From NCBI GenBank assembly GCA_002166865.1, contig NHTQ01000001.1:1-64000 (forward strand): a DNA stretch of 64,000 nt. Direction: 5' to 3'. Of the stretch, positions 40,205-48,952 are shown piece by piece. The notes beneath the pieces are model-generated. The model saw only the letters and a list, made by a program, of their open reading frames with translations. It was not told where the DNA came from and did no database searches. Made by a program: the position numbers and the translations under genes. Each line of letters begins with the position of its first letter. Positions within the stretch are counted from its first letter, which is position 1. This DNA comes from Rhodobacteraceae bacterium WFHF2C18. Its GTDB lineage: Bacteria; Pseudomonadota; Alphaproteobacteria; Rhodobacterales; Rhodobacteraceae.

Positions 40205-40402
40205 TCAGCCCCCCTGCCTTGGCGCGAGGATCTCCAGGTGGTCGCCCTCGGCCAGGGGGTGCGCCTGGCGTTGGCCGACGGGAACGAAGGTTTCGTTGAG
40301 CGCGGTGGCCACGCGGGCATCGGCGTAGCCCAGTTCCTCCAGCGCCTCGGCCAGGGTGGTGGCCGCGACGGTCTGCGGGTCTCCGTTGACGGTGATCTTC
40401 AT
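40205..40402 (-). CDS. thiS: Sulfur carrier protein ThiS
   Basis: This 65-residue ubiquitin-like protein carries sulfur as a C-terminal thiocarboxylate to ThiG. It begins [14 protein letters not shown] and ends in Gly-Gly, the residues that ThiF adenylates. Length and fold pattern are typical. The start overlaps the thiO stop as ATGA. Confidence 0.95.
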   Translation of the reverse strand: MKITVNGDPQTVAATTLAEALEELGYADARVATALNETFVPVGQRQAHPLAEGDHLEILAPRQGG

Positions 40403-41367
40403 CGTGACAGCTCCGGTGTTTCGCCGTCCAGCAGCAAACCGGCGGTCATCCGCGCGAGCGCGGGCGCCAGCAGGTAGCCGTGCCGGAACAGGCCGTTGAC
40501 GTGGATTCGCCCCGCCTGTCGGAAGACGCGCGGGAGGTTGTCGGCGAAGGCGGGGCGCGCATCGGTGCCGATCTCCAGCACCTCGGCCTCGGCGAAGGCG
40601 GGGTGCAGGGCGTAGGCCGCGTTGAGAAGCTCGACGACCGAGCGCAGGCTGGCCGGCCCGCGCCCGCCGCTTTCGATCTGGGTGGCGCCCAGCATGTAGA
40701 TCCCATCGCCGCGCGGCACGACGTAGAGCGGGTGGCGCGGATGCAGAAGCCGGACGGTGCGCCGCAACGTGATGTCGGGGGCATGCAGGATCGCCATCTC
40801 GCCGCGCACGCCGCGCAGATCGGGCAGCAGGTCGCGGGCCGCCAGCCCGCGGCAGTCGATGACCGTGCCCTCGGGCGTGCCCTCCGGCTCGACGGGGGTG
40901 CCGGCCTCGGCCAGCCCGTCGCGAAGGGTCTCGAGCGCCGCGCGCGGGGCGATATGGGCCTCATCGGGAAAGTGCAGCGCGCCGGCGAAGCGGTCGGCCA
41001 GCGCCGGCTCGAGCGCGGCGAGCCCGGCGCGGTCGAGCGCGGCATGGCCGTGGGTGCGCCGGGCGAACCGGTCGAGCTCGGCCCGGTCGCGGCCCGGCGC
41101 CACGACGAGCGTGCCGGCCTTGGTGACCGGCACGCCGGCCGCGCGCCACCACGCCGCCGCCTCGCGGCCCAGCCGCACGACCGGTTCCTCGGCGGTTTCG
41201 CCTTCGCAGAAGGGCGCCAGCATCCCGCCGGCCCACCACGAGCAGGCCGCGGGCCCGGGGCCGCCGGCGGGGTCGATCACGCGCACGCCGGCGCCCCGTG
41301 CGGTCAGGGCGCGGGCGACGGCCAGGCCCGCCACCCCGGCCCCCAGGACGGTGGCCTCGGCGGTCAT
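40399..41367 (-). CDS. thiO: Glycine oxidase (FAD-dependent)
   Basis: This 322-residue flavoenzyme oxidises glycine to dehydroglycine for the thiazole ring. The FAD loop VLGAGVAGLAVARALTARG is at the N-terminus, the DAO-type SWWAGGMLAPFCEGE follows near residue 50, and GRIHVNGLFRHGYLLAPALA is near the C-terminus. The start at ATG 41367 begins just before the FAD loop. It is the first gene of thiOSGEF and is preceded by a TPP riboswitch. thiC, which usually heads this operon in alphaproteobacteria, is absent here. Confidence 0.92.
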   Translation of the reverse strand: MTAEATVLGAGVAGLAVARALTARGAGVRVIDPAGGPGPAACSWWAGGMLAPFCEGETAEEPVVRLGREAAAWWRAAGVPVTKAGTLVVAPGRDRAELDRFARRTHGHAALDRAGLAALEPALADRFAGALHFPDEAHIAPRAALETLRDGLAEAGTPVEPEGTPEGTVIDCRGLAARDLLPDLRGVRGEMAILHAPDITLRRTVRLLHPRHPLYVVPRGDGIYMLGATQIESGGRGPASLRSVVELLNAAYALHPAFAEAEVLEIGTDARPAFADNLPRVFRQAGRIHVNGLFRHGYLLAPALARMTAGLLLDGETPELSR

Positions 41368-41484
41368 GGCCGGAACCCTGCGATCTGCGCGATGGGATGA
41401 TCGGTGTCTGGTCGCATGTCCGCCTCCGGCTGTGGTCAACGGCGGGGGGACAAGGCGGCGGCCGGTGGGTCCGCGCGATCTCCG

Positions 41485-41559
41485 TTCCCTACGCCGGTAT
41501 TGACCGGATCAGGTTCGATGGGTTGGCCTTGGCCTCTCAGCCCCCGTGCGGGGCACCCC
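41485..41559 (-). promoter_or_regulatory. TPP riboswitch (THI element)
   Basis: The minus strand carries the conserved blocks of the thiamine pyrophosphate riboswitch in order: GGGGTGCCCC, then GGGGGCTGAGAGG, then AACCTGATCCGGTCAATACC, ending GGCGTAGGGAA. The CTGAGA and CCTGATC cores and the final GCGTAGGGA are all intact. It lies about 118 bases before thiO, so it should switch off the thiOSGEF operon when TPP is plentiful. Confidence 0.95.
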
Positions 41560-41640
41560 AACGGATACGCCAAAGGTAGGGGGCTCGGGCGTCCGAGGCA
41601 ACCCGCGAATAACACCCGCCGCGGGCGCGGGGCCGCGGGC

Positions 41641-43029
41641 TCAGCCGAAGAAGAGGCCGCCCAGAGCCGAACTGACCCCGACCGCCACCAGGATGCCCAC
41701 CACATCGAGCAGTGCGCCGGCGCGCAGCATGTTCGCCCGCGTGACCGCGGGGTTGGAGAAGACGATGGCATTGGGCGGGGTGGCCACCGGCAACATGAAC
41801 CCCACCGAGGCCGCCAGCGCCACGGGCAGCATGAAGATCACCGGGTCCACCCCCAGCACGGCCGCCGCCGCGCCGGCCACGGGCAGGAAGATGGCCGCCA
41901 TCGCGGTGTTGCTGGCCAGTTCGCCGATGTAGACGATCAGCGCCGCGATCACCAGGCTGAGCACGATCTGGGGCAGATGCGCCAGCCCCGTCACCCCGGT
42001 GCCGATCCAGGCGGCCAGGCCGGTGCGTTCCAGGATCCCCGCCAGCGCCAGGCCCCCGCCGAACAGGATCAGCACGTCCCACCGCAGGGTCGCGGCGGTG
42101 TCCCAGTCCAGCAGGCGGTGGCCCGCGCCGTCGGGCACCGCGAAGAGGGCCAGCGCGGCCAGCATCGCGATCCCGGCATCGGTCAGCGCGAGCCCGGGAA
42201 ACAGCCACTGCAGCAACGGCCGCGAGATCCAGGCCAGCGCCGTCAGGCCGGCGATGAGCGCGACGCGCCGCTCGGCCGCCGAGGCGGGGGCAAGCCGCTG
42301 GCCGAAGGACACCGTCAGCGCGCCCGCCGGCAGCCCGGGCGAGAGCCGCGCCAGGACCAGCCAGGCCAGCGCCAGCAGGACGACGGCGACCGGCACGCCG
42401 ATGGCCGCCCATTGGGCGAATCCCACCTCGACCCCGTAGGTGGCGCTGACATGGGCCGCGAAGATCGCGTTCGGCGGCGTGCCGATCAGCGAGCCCATCC
42501 CCCCGATGGTGGCGGCGAAGGCCACGCCGAGCATCAGGGCGGTGGCGAATTGGGGGCGCGCCTCCTGCGAGGCGGCGATGGCCGCGGCGATGGGGGCCAC
42601 CACCATGGCCGACGCGGTGTTGCTGATCCAGAGGCTGAGAAAGGCCGTGGTCAGCATGACCGCGCCCAGCACCCGGCCCGGGCCCTGGCCGGCCAGGCCC
42701 AGCAGGCTGAAGGCCAGGCGCCGGTGCAGCCCGCATTTCTCGATCGCCTTTGCCAGCAGGAACCCGCCCAGGAAAAGCACGATCAGCGGATGGCTGTAGG
42801 CGGGGGCGACGGCATCCAGACCCGAGATGCCGAGCAGCGGCGCCGCCGCGAGCGGCAGGAGCGCGGTGGCCGCCAGCGGCAGCGCCTCGGTCACCCACAA
42901 CAGCGCCATCGCCAGGCCCAGCCCCGCGGCGCGCCACGCCGGGGCGGGGATGCCCTCGGGCGCCGGAAGCACGAGCGGCGCCGCCAGAAGGGCGCCCCCC
43001 GCAAGGATGATCAGAGCCTTCGTCGTCAT
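41641..43029 (-). CDS. DASS/SLC13-family anion symporter
   Basis: This 462-residue membrane protein has about 11-12 membrane segments and the paired SNT motifs of the divalent anion:Na+ symporter family (LWISNTASAMVVAPI near residue 130 and LASNTAMAAIFLPV near residue 375). The nearby GTPPNA and ATPPNA turns also fit. Related transporters import dicarboxylates such as succinate or malate, or sulfate. The C-terminus is complete. It is a single gene on the minus strand with a 107-base gap to the P450 gene. Confidence 0.9.
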   Translation of the reverse strand: MTTKALIILAGGALLAAPLVLPAPEGIPAPAWRAAGLGLAMALLWVTEALPLAATALLPLAAAPLLGISGLDAVAPAYSHPLIVLFLGGFLLAKAIEKCGLHRRLAFSLLGLAGQGPGRVLGAVMLTTAFLSLWISNTASAMVVAPIAAAIAASQEARPQFATALMLGVAFAATIGGMGSLIGTPPNAIFAAHVSATYGVEVGFAQWAAIGVPVAVVLLALAWLVLARLSPGLPAGALTVSFGQRLAPASAAERRVALIAGLTALAWISRPLLQWLFPGLALTDAGIAMLAALALFAVPDGAGHRLLDWDTAATLRWDVLILFGGGLALAGILERTGLAAWIGTGVTGLAHLPQIVLSLVIAALIVYIGELASNTAMAAIFLPVAGAAAAVLGVDPVIFMLPVALAASVGFMLPVATPPNAIVFSNPAVTRANMLRAGALLDVVGILVAVGVSSALGGLFFG

Positions 43030-43136
43030 GCCTGCCCCCGTACCTGGCGCCGTGCCCGCGGCCCGTGCCGGCCATGATGGACGGCAGGGGCAGGGGGCCG
43101 TCCTTGATGTGTGTCAAGGTGCCGGCGGGCCGCGGG

Positions 43137-45491
43137 CTAAAGCGCCAGCTTGATGCGCCCGCCGTCGCGCGCACGGGAACAGCAGCTCATCATGCGGGTG
43201 TTCCCGGCGCGTTCGGCCCGCGTCAGGACCTTGTCGCGGTGGTCGATCTCGCCCTCTACCACATCCACCTCGCAGGAGCCGCAGAGCCCTTCGCAGCAGT
43301 CGCTGGCCACGTCGATGCCGGCGGCGCGGATCGCCTCCAGCAGGGTGGTGTCGGCGGCCACCTGCACGGTCAGCCCCGAGTCCGTCAGCTCCGCCTCGAA
43401 GGCCTGTTCCCTCGACGGGTCCAGGCCGCCGGCCTGCGCGCTGAAATGTTCGAAGTGGAAGGTGCCCTCGGGCAGGTGGGCCGTCAGCTCCTCCAGCGCC
43501 GCGATCATCCGCTCGGGGCCGCAGGCATAGACCTGCCCGCCCTCGGGCAGCGCCGCGACCAGCGCGGGCAGGTCGGCGCGGGCGCCCTCGTCGCCGGCGT
43601 GGACGGACAGGGCGGGCCCGTGGTCGCGCGCCAGCCGGTCGAGGAAGGCCATGCTCCGGCGCGACCGCCCGGAATAGTGGATCTCGTAGCTGCGGCCCAG
43701 CGCCTTCAGGCGGTCGGCCATCGCGATGACGGGCGTGATGCCGATGCCGCCGGCCACCAGCACGTGGTGCGCCGCGCTCTCGTCCAGGCGAAAGAGGTTC
43801 GAGGGGCCGCGCAGCTTGATCTCGTCGCCCGCCCGCAGGGTGTCGTGGATGTGGCGGGATCCGCCGCGGCCGTCCGCCTCGCGCAGCACGGCCACCTGGT
43901 AGGTGCCGTCACGCGGATCGCCGCAGAGCGAATACTTGCGGTCATACGCGCCCACGACCAGTTCGACATGGGCGCCGGGGCTCCAGTTCGGCAGGGCGCG
44001 GCCCTTGGCGTCCTCCAGCACCAGCCCGAGGATGCCCTCGGCCTCGTGGCGGACCTCGGCGACCCGGACCTTGCGCGCGATGTCGCGCCGCGCGGGGGCG
44101 CCCACGGGGAAATGCCGGTGCCGCGTGGCGACGGCGGGATCGGCCCGTTCGGGGTTCTGCGCGGGGTCCCATTCGACCCAGAGGTGATCGGGGCCGCGGA
44201 ACGAGGTGTTGGGCAGATAGGTGAATGCCTGCTCGGACAGGCGCAGGTGGGGCAGGCGGCGCGTCATCTCCTCCAGGAAGATCCGCATTTCCATCCGGCC
44301 GATGTTCTTGCCCATGCACTGGTGCGCGCCGTAGCCGAAGGTCAGGTGCTCCACCGCGTTGTCGCGGTAGATGTCGAAGGTGTCGCCATCCTCGAAATGC
44401 CGCGTGTCCTGGTTGCCCGAGGCCTGCACGATCAGCAGCTTCGCGCCCTCCGGCAGGTTCACGCCGCCCAGCGTGGTCGGCGCGGTCGTCTCGCGGCGCC
44501 AGGCGACGATCGAGCCGGCGTAGCGCAGGCATTCCTCGACCGCGTTGGGAATGAGCGAGGGATCGGCGCAGATGTCCTCCCAGGCGTCGCGGTGCTCCAG
44601 CAGCGTCTTGAACATGTTGGCCGAGGCGAGCGAGGTGGTCTCGTGCGCGGCCACGATGATCGCCATCATCATCGAGTGCACGTAGCTGTCGGTCACCACC
44701 TCGGGCATCTCTTCGTTCATGCGGATGGTGTGATGCATCCAGCCCGTGCCCTCTGGCTGGGCGCGCATCCTCTCGACCACGGCGCCGGCGTATTGCCAGA
44801 ACCGGCCGACGTCGTGGGCGACCTCGACCTGCTTCTCGGGCGAGGGCTTGCCCCATGTGTTCACCGAATGCGCCAGCGAGAAGGTGCGCAGCGTCTCGAT
44901 CTCGTCCTCCGGCACGCCGAGGAAGTGCAGCGCCACCAGAAGCGGCACCTCGTAGAGCATCGCCTCGACAAGATCGACGCGGCCGTCGTCGATGAAGGCG
45001 TCCATCTTCTCGCGGGTGAGGCGGCGGACCATCTCCTGGTGCTTTTCCAGGTTCTCGGGGATGAAATGGTCCATCAGCACCCGGCGGCGTTCCATGTGCG
45101 CGGGCTCGTCCTCGTTCACCAGCGTGCGGTTCATGCCGTAGTCGTAGCTTTTGAGGATCTCCAGCGCCTCGTCGGTGGGCGGGGTGATCTTTTCCAGCAC
45201 GTTGCGCGGGGAATAGAGGATGTTGTCGCGGAACACCGCCTTGATGTCGTCGTAGCGCGTCACGACCCAGTAGCCGAGCCTGGGCGCGAAGAAGACCGGC
45301 AACTGCTCGCGCGACCAGCGCAGCGCCTCGGCCGGGTCGAGCTGGTAGGGCCCTTCGAAGGCGTCGAACGCCTGCGCCATCGCGGCGGGATCCTGCACCG
45401 GGCAACCGGCCGGGGCGGGTGCGGGTTCCTCCGCCCCGGCGAAGGGGCAGCCCGTGGTGCCGGAAAGGGTGCTTTGGGATGTGTCCGCCAT
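43137..45491 (-). CDS. Self-sufficient cytochrome P450 fused to a phthalate-dioxygenase-type reductase (CYP116B-like)
   Basis: This 784-residue fusion contains heme, FMN and [2Fe-2S] parts and should need only NAD(P)H and O2. The P450 domain (about 30-450) has the I-helix AAHETTS, an ExxR-type region (VEECLRYAG) and the heme loop FGYGAHQCMG with Cys392. The reductase (about 470-690) has RKYSLCGDP for flavin and VAGGIGITPVIAMA for the nucleotide. The C-terminal ferredoxin (about 695-784) has CCEGLCGSCEVDVVEG with a later Cys. This order is that of CYP116B (P450RhF). AGGAGG lies just before the start. It is divergent from an IclR regulator. Substrate unknown. Confidence 0.93.
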   Translation of the reverse strand: MADTSQSTLSGTTGCPFAGAEEPAPAPAGCPVQDPAAMAQAFDAFEGPYQLDPAEALRWSREQLPVFFAPRLGYWVVTRYDDIKAVFRDNILYSPRNVLEKITPPTDEALEILKSYDYGMNRTLVNEDEPAHMERRRVLMDHFIPENLEKHQEMVRRLTREKMDAFIDDGRVDLVEAMLYEVPLLVALHFLGVPEDEIETLRTFSLAHSVNTWGKPSPEKQVEVAHDVGRFWQYAGAVVERMRAQPEGTGWMHHTIRMNEEMPEVVTDSYVHSMMMAIIVAAHETTSLASANMFKTLLEHRDAWEDICADPSLIPNAVEECLRYAGSIVAWRRETTAPTTLGGVNLPEGAKLLIVQASGNQDTRHFEDGDTFDIYRDNAVEHLTFGYGAHQCMGKNIGRMEMRIFLEEMTRRLPHLRLSEQAFTYLPNTSFRGPDHLWVEWDPAQNPERADPAVATRHRHFPVGAPARRDIARKVRVAEVRHEAEGILGLVLEDAKGRALPNWSPGAHVELVVGAYDRKYSLCGDPRDGTYQVAVLREADGRGGSRHIHDTLRAGDEIKLRGPSNLFRLDESAAHHVLVAGGIGITPVIAMADRLKALGRSYEIHYSGRSRRSMAFLDRLARDHGPALSVHAGDEGARADLPALVAALPEGGQVYACGPERMIAALEELTAHLPEGTFHFEHFSAQAGGLDPSREQAFEAELTDSGLTVQVAADTTLLEAIRAAGIDVASDCCEGLCGSCEVDVVEGEIDHRDKVLTRAERAGNTRMMSCCSRARDGGRIKLAL

Positions 45492-45562
45492 GATGCCGCC
45501 TCCTCTCGGGTCGATATCGCCCGCCCTGTATAATTTGCGAATAATTTAAAATCAATTGCACA

Positions 45563-45572
45563 TTTTGCAAAA
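45563..45572. promoter_or_regulatory. Perfect palindrome between P450 and IclR genes
   Basis: TTTTGCAAAA is an exact 10-base palindrome inside an AT-rich stretch (45528-45575) that stands out in a GC-rich background and includes TATAAT at 45529-45534. IclR regulators bind short palindromes in such divergent promoters, so this is the best operator candidate. Confidence 0.5.
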
Positions 45573-45679
45573 CCATGTCCGAATAGTGAGACAGGCAGTT
45601 GCCGCGGGCGGGGCGGCGTTGCTATTGGACGGGGGCGCGATGCGGCCCGGCCCGGGCCGAGAGGGAGGAGCCGCAGGAC

Positions 45680-46360
45680 ATGGCGAACGGCAAGCTGCAG
45701 ACCCTGGACCGCGGCATCGCGGCGCTGCTGCTTGTGGCGCGGACGCCGGAGGGCCTGACGGTCGGGGACCTGTCCACGCGGCTGGGCCTGCATCGCGCCG
45801 CCACCTACCGCATCGTGGCCACCCTGGCCGATCACGGCATGGTCCAGCGGACCGAGGGGGGCCGGATCATCCTGGGCGCCGGGGCTTTCCTGCTGGGCGC
45901 GCAGGCCGGCGAGACGATGCGGAACCTGGCCCGCCCGATCCTTGAGCAGTTGGCGCAGGACACCGGCGCGACCGCCTTCCTGTCCATGGCGCAGGGTGAT
46001 GAATGCGTCGTGGTCCTGACGGCCGAGCCGCGCGACGCCTTCCTCAACATCCATTACCGCGTCGGCACCCGCCACCCCATCGATCGCGGCGCCGCCGGGA
46101 TCGCGATCCTGGCCACGCGGCCCGAGCAGCCGGACGAGCCGGAGGACGTGCGCTTCGCCCGCGCGCATGGATACAGCGTGACCCGCGGCCAGTTGCAGAA
46201 GGGCGCCGTGGGCGTTTCGAGCCCGGTGCGGCTTCCCGATGCGGACCATTCCGGCACGGAATACTCGGTGGGCGTCGTCGCGCTGGAGAACCTGGAGATG
46301 GACAGCGCCATCGCCGCCGTCCGCGCCGCCGCGCGCAGCCTGTCGGACGGTTTCGGCTGA
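45680..46360 (+). CDS. IclR-family transcriptional regulator
   Basis: This 226-residue regulator has an N-terminal winged helix-turn-helix (LTVGDLSTRLGLHRAATYRIVATLADHGMV) and a GAF-like effector domain (about 75-226, with GVSSPVRLPD near residue 180). The effector domain is a little shorter than usual. The start at ATG 45680 has GCAGGAC before it. It is divergent from the P450 fusion gene and probably controls it in response to the P450 substrate or a metabolite. Confidence 0.88.
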   Translation: MANGKLQTLDRGIAALLLVARTPEGLTVGDLSTRLGLHRAATYRIVATLADHGMVQRTEGGRIILGAGAFLLGAQAGETMRNLARPILEQLAQDTGATAFLSMAQGDECVVVLTAEPRDAFLNIHYRVGTRHPIDRGAAGIAILATRPEQPDEPEDVRFARAHGYSVTRGQLQKGAVGVSSPVRLPDADHSGTEYSVGVVALENLEMDSAIAAVRAAARSLSDGFG

Positions 46361-46555
46361 GCCGGGCCGCGGCGCGGGGCGGCCCCTTTCCCCTGCCGCG
46401 CGATCCTTTCGGATGGTCCGGCTATCCGATCGGGCGGCGCACCGCACCGTTGGCGCCCAAACAGTTCCGAATGTGCGGCCGGGTATCCGCGCGGGCCTTT
46501 GAGGGCGCCGCCGGGGGTGGTGTACCGACACCGCAGCAACGCAGGACACCCGACG

Positions 46556-46858
46556 ATGATCAGATTCGCCACCGCAGCAAGCATCGCCCTTGTCGCCGTT
46601 CCCGGCATGGTCGGCGCGCAGCAGGCCGAGGTGCGCATGGGCAGCTTCGAACAGCCTGTCGCCAACCGCCGTGACGGCGATTTCAACCGGTCCGTCACCC
46701 GTGGGGGAACGGCCGGGCCGTCGGCGGTATCGATCGCCAACAGCGTGAGCGTGTCCCAGGGCGGGCGCGGCAACACCCTGACCCTGATCGTGGATCAAAG
46801 GAACTCTGGCGCAGTGACCTCGGGCATATCCATGAACGGAGAGCTGGAGCTTGACTGA
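46556..46858 (+). CDS. hfaA: HfaA-like holdfast/curli-type secreted protein
   Basis: This 100-residue protein has a signal peptide (MIRFATAASIALVAVPGMVGAQ). The mature part carries SVTRGGTAGPSAVSIANSVS, GGRGNTLTLIVDQRNSGAV and ends SMNGELELD, resembling HfaA, the small amyloid-like protein that anchors the holdfast in Caulobacter. It overlaps the hfaB-like gene by 8 bases. The assignment rests on the end motif, the signal peptide and the gene order; a CsgH-like or unrelated small secreted protein is possible. Confidence 0.6.
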   Translation: MIRFATAASIALVAVPGMVGAQQAEVRMGSFEQPVANRRDGDFNRSVTRGGTAGPSAVSIANSVSVSQGGRGNTLTLIVDQRNSGAVTSGISMNGELELD

Positions 46859-47705
46859 CGCATCGGGGATACGCGCGGCGCTTGCCGCCTGCGGCATGCT
46901 CCTGGCCGCCGGATGCGGCGTGGCGACGGAGCCCGACGCCTCGGGCCGCTATGCCGACCCGATCGGGACGGCGCCAGTGATCGACAACCGCACCCCATAC
47001 AGTGACGAGCTTGACTGCCTGCGCGCGGAACTGCCGCAGTCGGGCCGTCCCCGGATCGCCGTGGGCAACATCGTAGACTACACCGGCAAGTTTGACCGCG
47101 ATGGCGGGCGGAGGGTCACGCAGGGGGCCTCTCTCATGGCGATATCCGCGTTGGACCGGATGGGGATGCCGCTTGTCGAGCGGCTGGACAATTCGGTGGC
47201 CGAGGCGGAGCTCAAGCTGGCCAACAACAACCTGATCGGCGATGGCGGCGCGGTGCGCCAGATCCGGGCAGGTTCGCTGATGGGCAGCGATATCTTCATC
47301 GTGGGCGGGATCACCGAGTTGAACTACAATATCGGCTCGGTGGCGCAGGACGCGTTCATCGACGGCGTCGGCGTGAGCGGGAACGCCTACGTCATGAACA
47401 TCGCGCTCGACCTACGCGTCGTGGACACCGACAGCATGCGAGTCCTCGACGTGGTCAGTTACCAGAAACAGATCCTGGGGCGCGAGATCCGCGCCGGGGT
47501 CTTCCAGTTCTTCGACGACACCGTATTCGATCTTTCCGTTTCGGAACGCGCGCTGGAGCCGATGCAACTGGCCGTGCGCGCGATGATCGAGCGGGCCGCC
47601 GGAGAAATGGCGCGCAGCCTCTTCAGCCTGACAAGCGAGGTCTGCGCGCCATCCACAGAGCCGGAGGCCGCGGCCTCCGCCACCCATGAAGGAGATCAGA
47701 CATGA
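46851..47705 (+). CDS. hfaB: HfaB/CsgG-family outer-membrane lipoprotein
   Basis: This 284-residue protein begins at TTG 46851 and has a lipoprotein signal with the lipobox LLAAGC (Cys22). The body is of the CsgG/HfaB secretion-channel type: RPRIAVGNIVDYTGKFDRDGG, TQGASLMAISALDRMG, SDIFIVGGITELNYNIGS, VMNIALDLRVVDTDSMRVLD and VSYQKQILGREIRAGVF. CsgG family proteins form a pore in the outer membrane through which curli-like subunits pass. A later in-frame ATG would leave the signal peptide too short, so the TTG start is preferred. It sits between the hfaA- and hfaD-like genes and overlaps both by a few bases. Confidence 0.85.
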   Translation: MTDASGIRAALAACGMLLAAGCGVATEPDASGRYADPIGTAPVIDNRTPYSDELDCLRAELPQSGRPRIAVGNIVDYTGKFDRDGGRRVTQGASLMAISALDRMGMPLVERLDNSVAEAELKLANNNLIGDGGAVRQIRAGSLMGSDIFIVGGITELNYNIGSVAQDAFIDGVGVSGNAYVMNIALDLRVVDTDSMRVLDVVSYQKQILGREIRAGVFQFFDDTVFDLSVSERALEPMQLAVRAMIERAAGEMARSLFSLTSEVCAPSTEPEAAASATHEGDQT

Positions 47706-48256
47706 AATCGCAATTCTTTGCAACGGCGGCTACCGCGCTGCTGCTGGCCGCGCCGGCCGTCGCCGCGCCGCCCTGGGTCGAGGAAGAGCAGGAGGTCGGC
47801 GAGCAGATCGACGAGATCAACGGCGACACGGCCGGGATCGTCGCGGACCTCGACGACGGCGGACAGATCAACGTTGCGTCGATCAGCGCCGAAATCGCGG
47901 CGGACGCCGAAATCACCGGCAGCGAAGCCGCCTCCGCCACGGCCACGGCCGCGGCGATCGGCAACTCGCTTACCTCGGATCTGCCCGTCGGGACGATCCA
48001 GGGCAACTTCGCCCCGGTCTCGGCCACCGTGGCGGGCACAGTTTCGGATGCGTCGGCGACCGCCGCGGCCATCGGCAACTCGGCGACGCTCAATCTGGTC
48101 GGGGTCAACGGTGACGATGTCGATCTGCCGGGGCAGGGCAACGTCGCCCCCATCACGGCGGCCGTTACCGGCTCGGTCAGCAACGCGGCGGAAACCACCG
48201 CGGCGGCGATCGGCAACTCGCTGTCGATCGTCAGCGGCACCGTCAACCCCGAGTGA
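47702..48256 (+). CDS. hfaD: HfaD-like secreted repeat protein (surface adhesin)
   Basis: This 184-residue protein has a signal peptide (residues 1-22). The rest contains three repeats of about 45 residues, each with a Q-x-N element (near 56, 100 and 145) and ending AAAIGNS (GNS at 87-89, 125-127 and 171-173). Such Gln/Asn-marked beta-strand repeats resemble curlin and HfaD. It is very rich in Ala, Thr and Val and low in charged residues after residue 55. GAAGGAG lies just before ATG 47702. It is the last gene of the hfa-like operon and should pass through the HfaB-like channel to the cell surface. The match to HfaD itself is tentative. Confidence 0.6.
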   Translation: MKSQFFATAATALLLAAPAVAAPPWVEEEQEVGEQIDEINGDTAGIVADLDDGGQINVASISAEIAADAEITGSEAASATATAAAIGNSLTSDLPVGTIQGNFAPVSATVAGTVSDASATAAAIGNSATLNLVGVNGDDVDLPGQGNVAPITAAVTGSVSNAAETTAAAIGNSLSIVSGTVNPE

Positions 48257-48301
48257 CGGCCGGCCCGTCCGCCCCGGCGGGGCGGGGCGGGCGTGTCGTT
48301 C

Positions 48302-48327
48302 GGGGCGTCCGGTCTGCCGGGCGCCCC
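48302..48327. terminator. Hairpin between convergent hfa and response-regulator genes
   Basis: GGGGCGTCCGG and CCGGGCGCCCC pair over 11 positions (one G-T wobble) around TCTG. It lies 46 bases after the hfaD-like stop and 11 bases before the convergent response-regulator stop, so it may act on both strands. Confidence 0.55.
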
Positions 48328-48337
48328 GCGCGCCGGT

Positions 48338-48952
48338 TTAGAAAACCCCCGCCTCCTTGGCAATGAGGGCGGCCTGGGTGCGGTTTGTCGCCCCGACCTT
48401 GCGGTAAAGCGTCTTGACGTGCAGCTTGACCGTGGGTTCGCGCAGATCCAGGTCTCGGGCGATCTGCTTGTTCGACTTGCCCTCGGTCAGACCCTTAAGG
48501 ACCTGCATTTCCCGATCGGAGAGCTTCGCGGAAAGGGGATGCGGCGGGGTGTCCTCGGCGGCGGTGAGGAACTCGATGGGCGCATACTGTTCGCCCATGG
48601 CCATGAACCTCACGGCGTTGACCAGCGACCGGGCCGGCAGGGTCTTGGGCAGGAAGCCGGCGGCGCCCATCTCCAGTGCCTGTTCGGCCACGTCCCGTGT
48701 CGCGAAGCCGGACATCAGGGCCACGCGGTAGCCATCAGCGGCGGTCATGGCCCGTTCCAGGCTGTCCAGGCCGTTCATGCCGGGCATGTTGAGATCCAGC
48801 AGCACCACGTCGAAGGGCTCCCGTCCGTCGAGGCGGCGCATCACGTCTTCGAAATCGGAAACGCTGTCGGTCTCGAAACCGCCGGAGCCTTCGAGGTAGA
48901 GGGTCAGCGTATCGCGCAAGAGGTCGTGATCGTCCGCTATCAGTATTCGCAT
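48338..48952 (-). CDS. LuxR/NarL-type response regulator
   Basis: This 204-residue regulator has a receiver domain (about 1-120) with acidic residues Asp7-Asp8, phosphoacceptor Asp53 in LLDLNMPGMNG and Lys in FLPKTL. Its LuxR-type helix-turn-helix is at about 140-204 (LSDREMQVLKGLTEGKSNKQIARDL). I placed the start at ATG 48952, at the usual MRILIADDH beginning. It is divergent from the sulfite-oxidase-fold protein and hybrid kinase genes and convergent with hfaD. It is a good candidate for the output of that kinase. Confidence 0.88.
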   Translation of the reverse strand: MRILIADDHDLLRDTLTLYLEGSGGFETDSVSDFEDVMRRLDGREPFDVVLLDLNMPGMNGLDSLERAMTAADGYRVALMSGFATRDVAEQALEMGAAGFLPKTLPARSLVNAVRFMAMGEQYAPIEFLTAAEDTPPHPLSAKLSDREMQVLKGLTEGKSNKQIARDLDLREPTVKLHVKTLYRKVGATNRTQAALIAKEAGVF

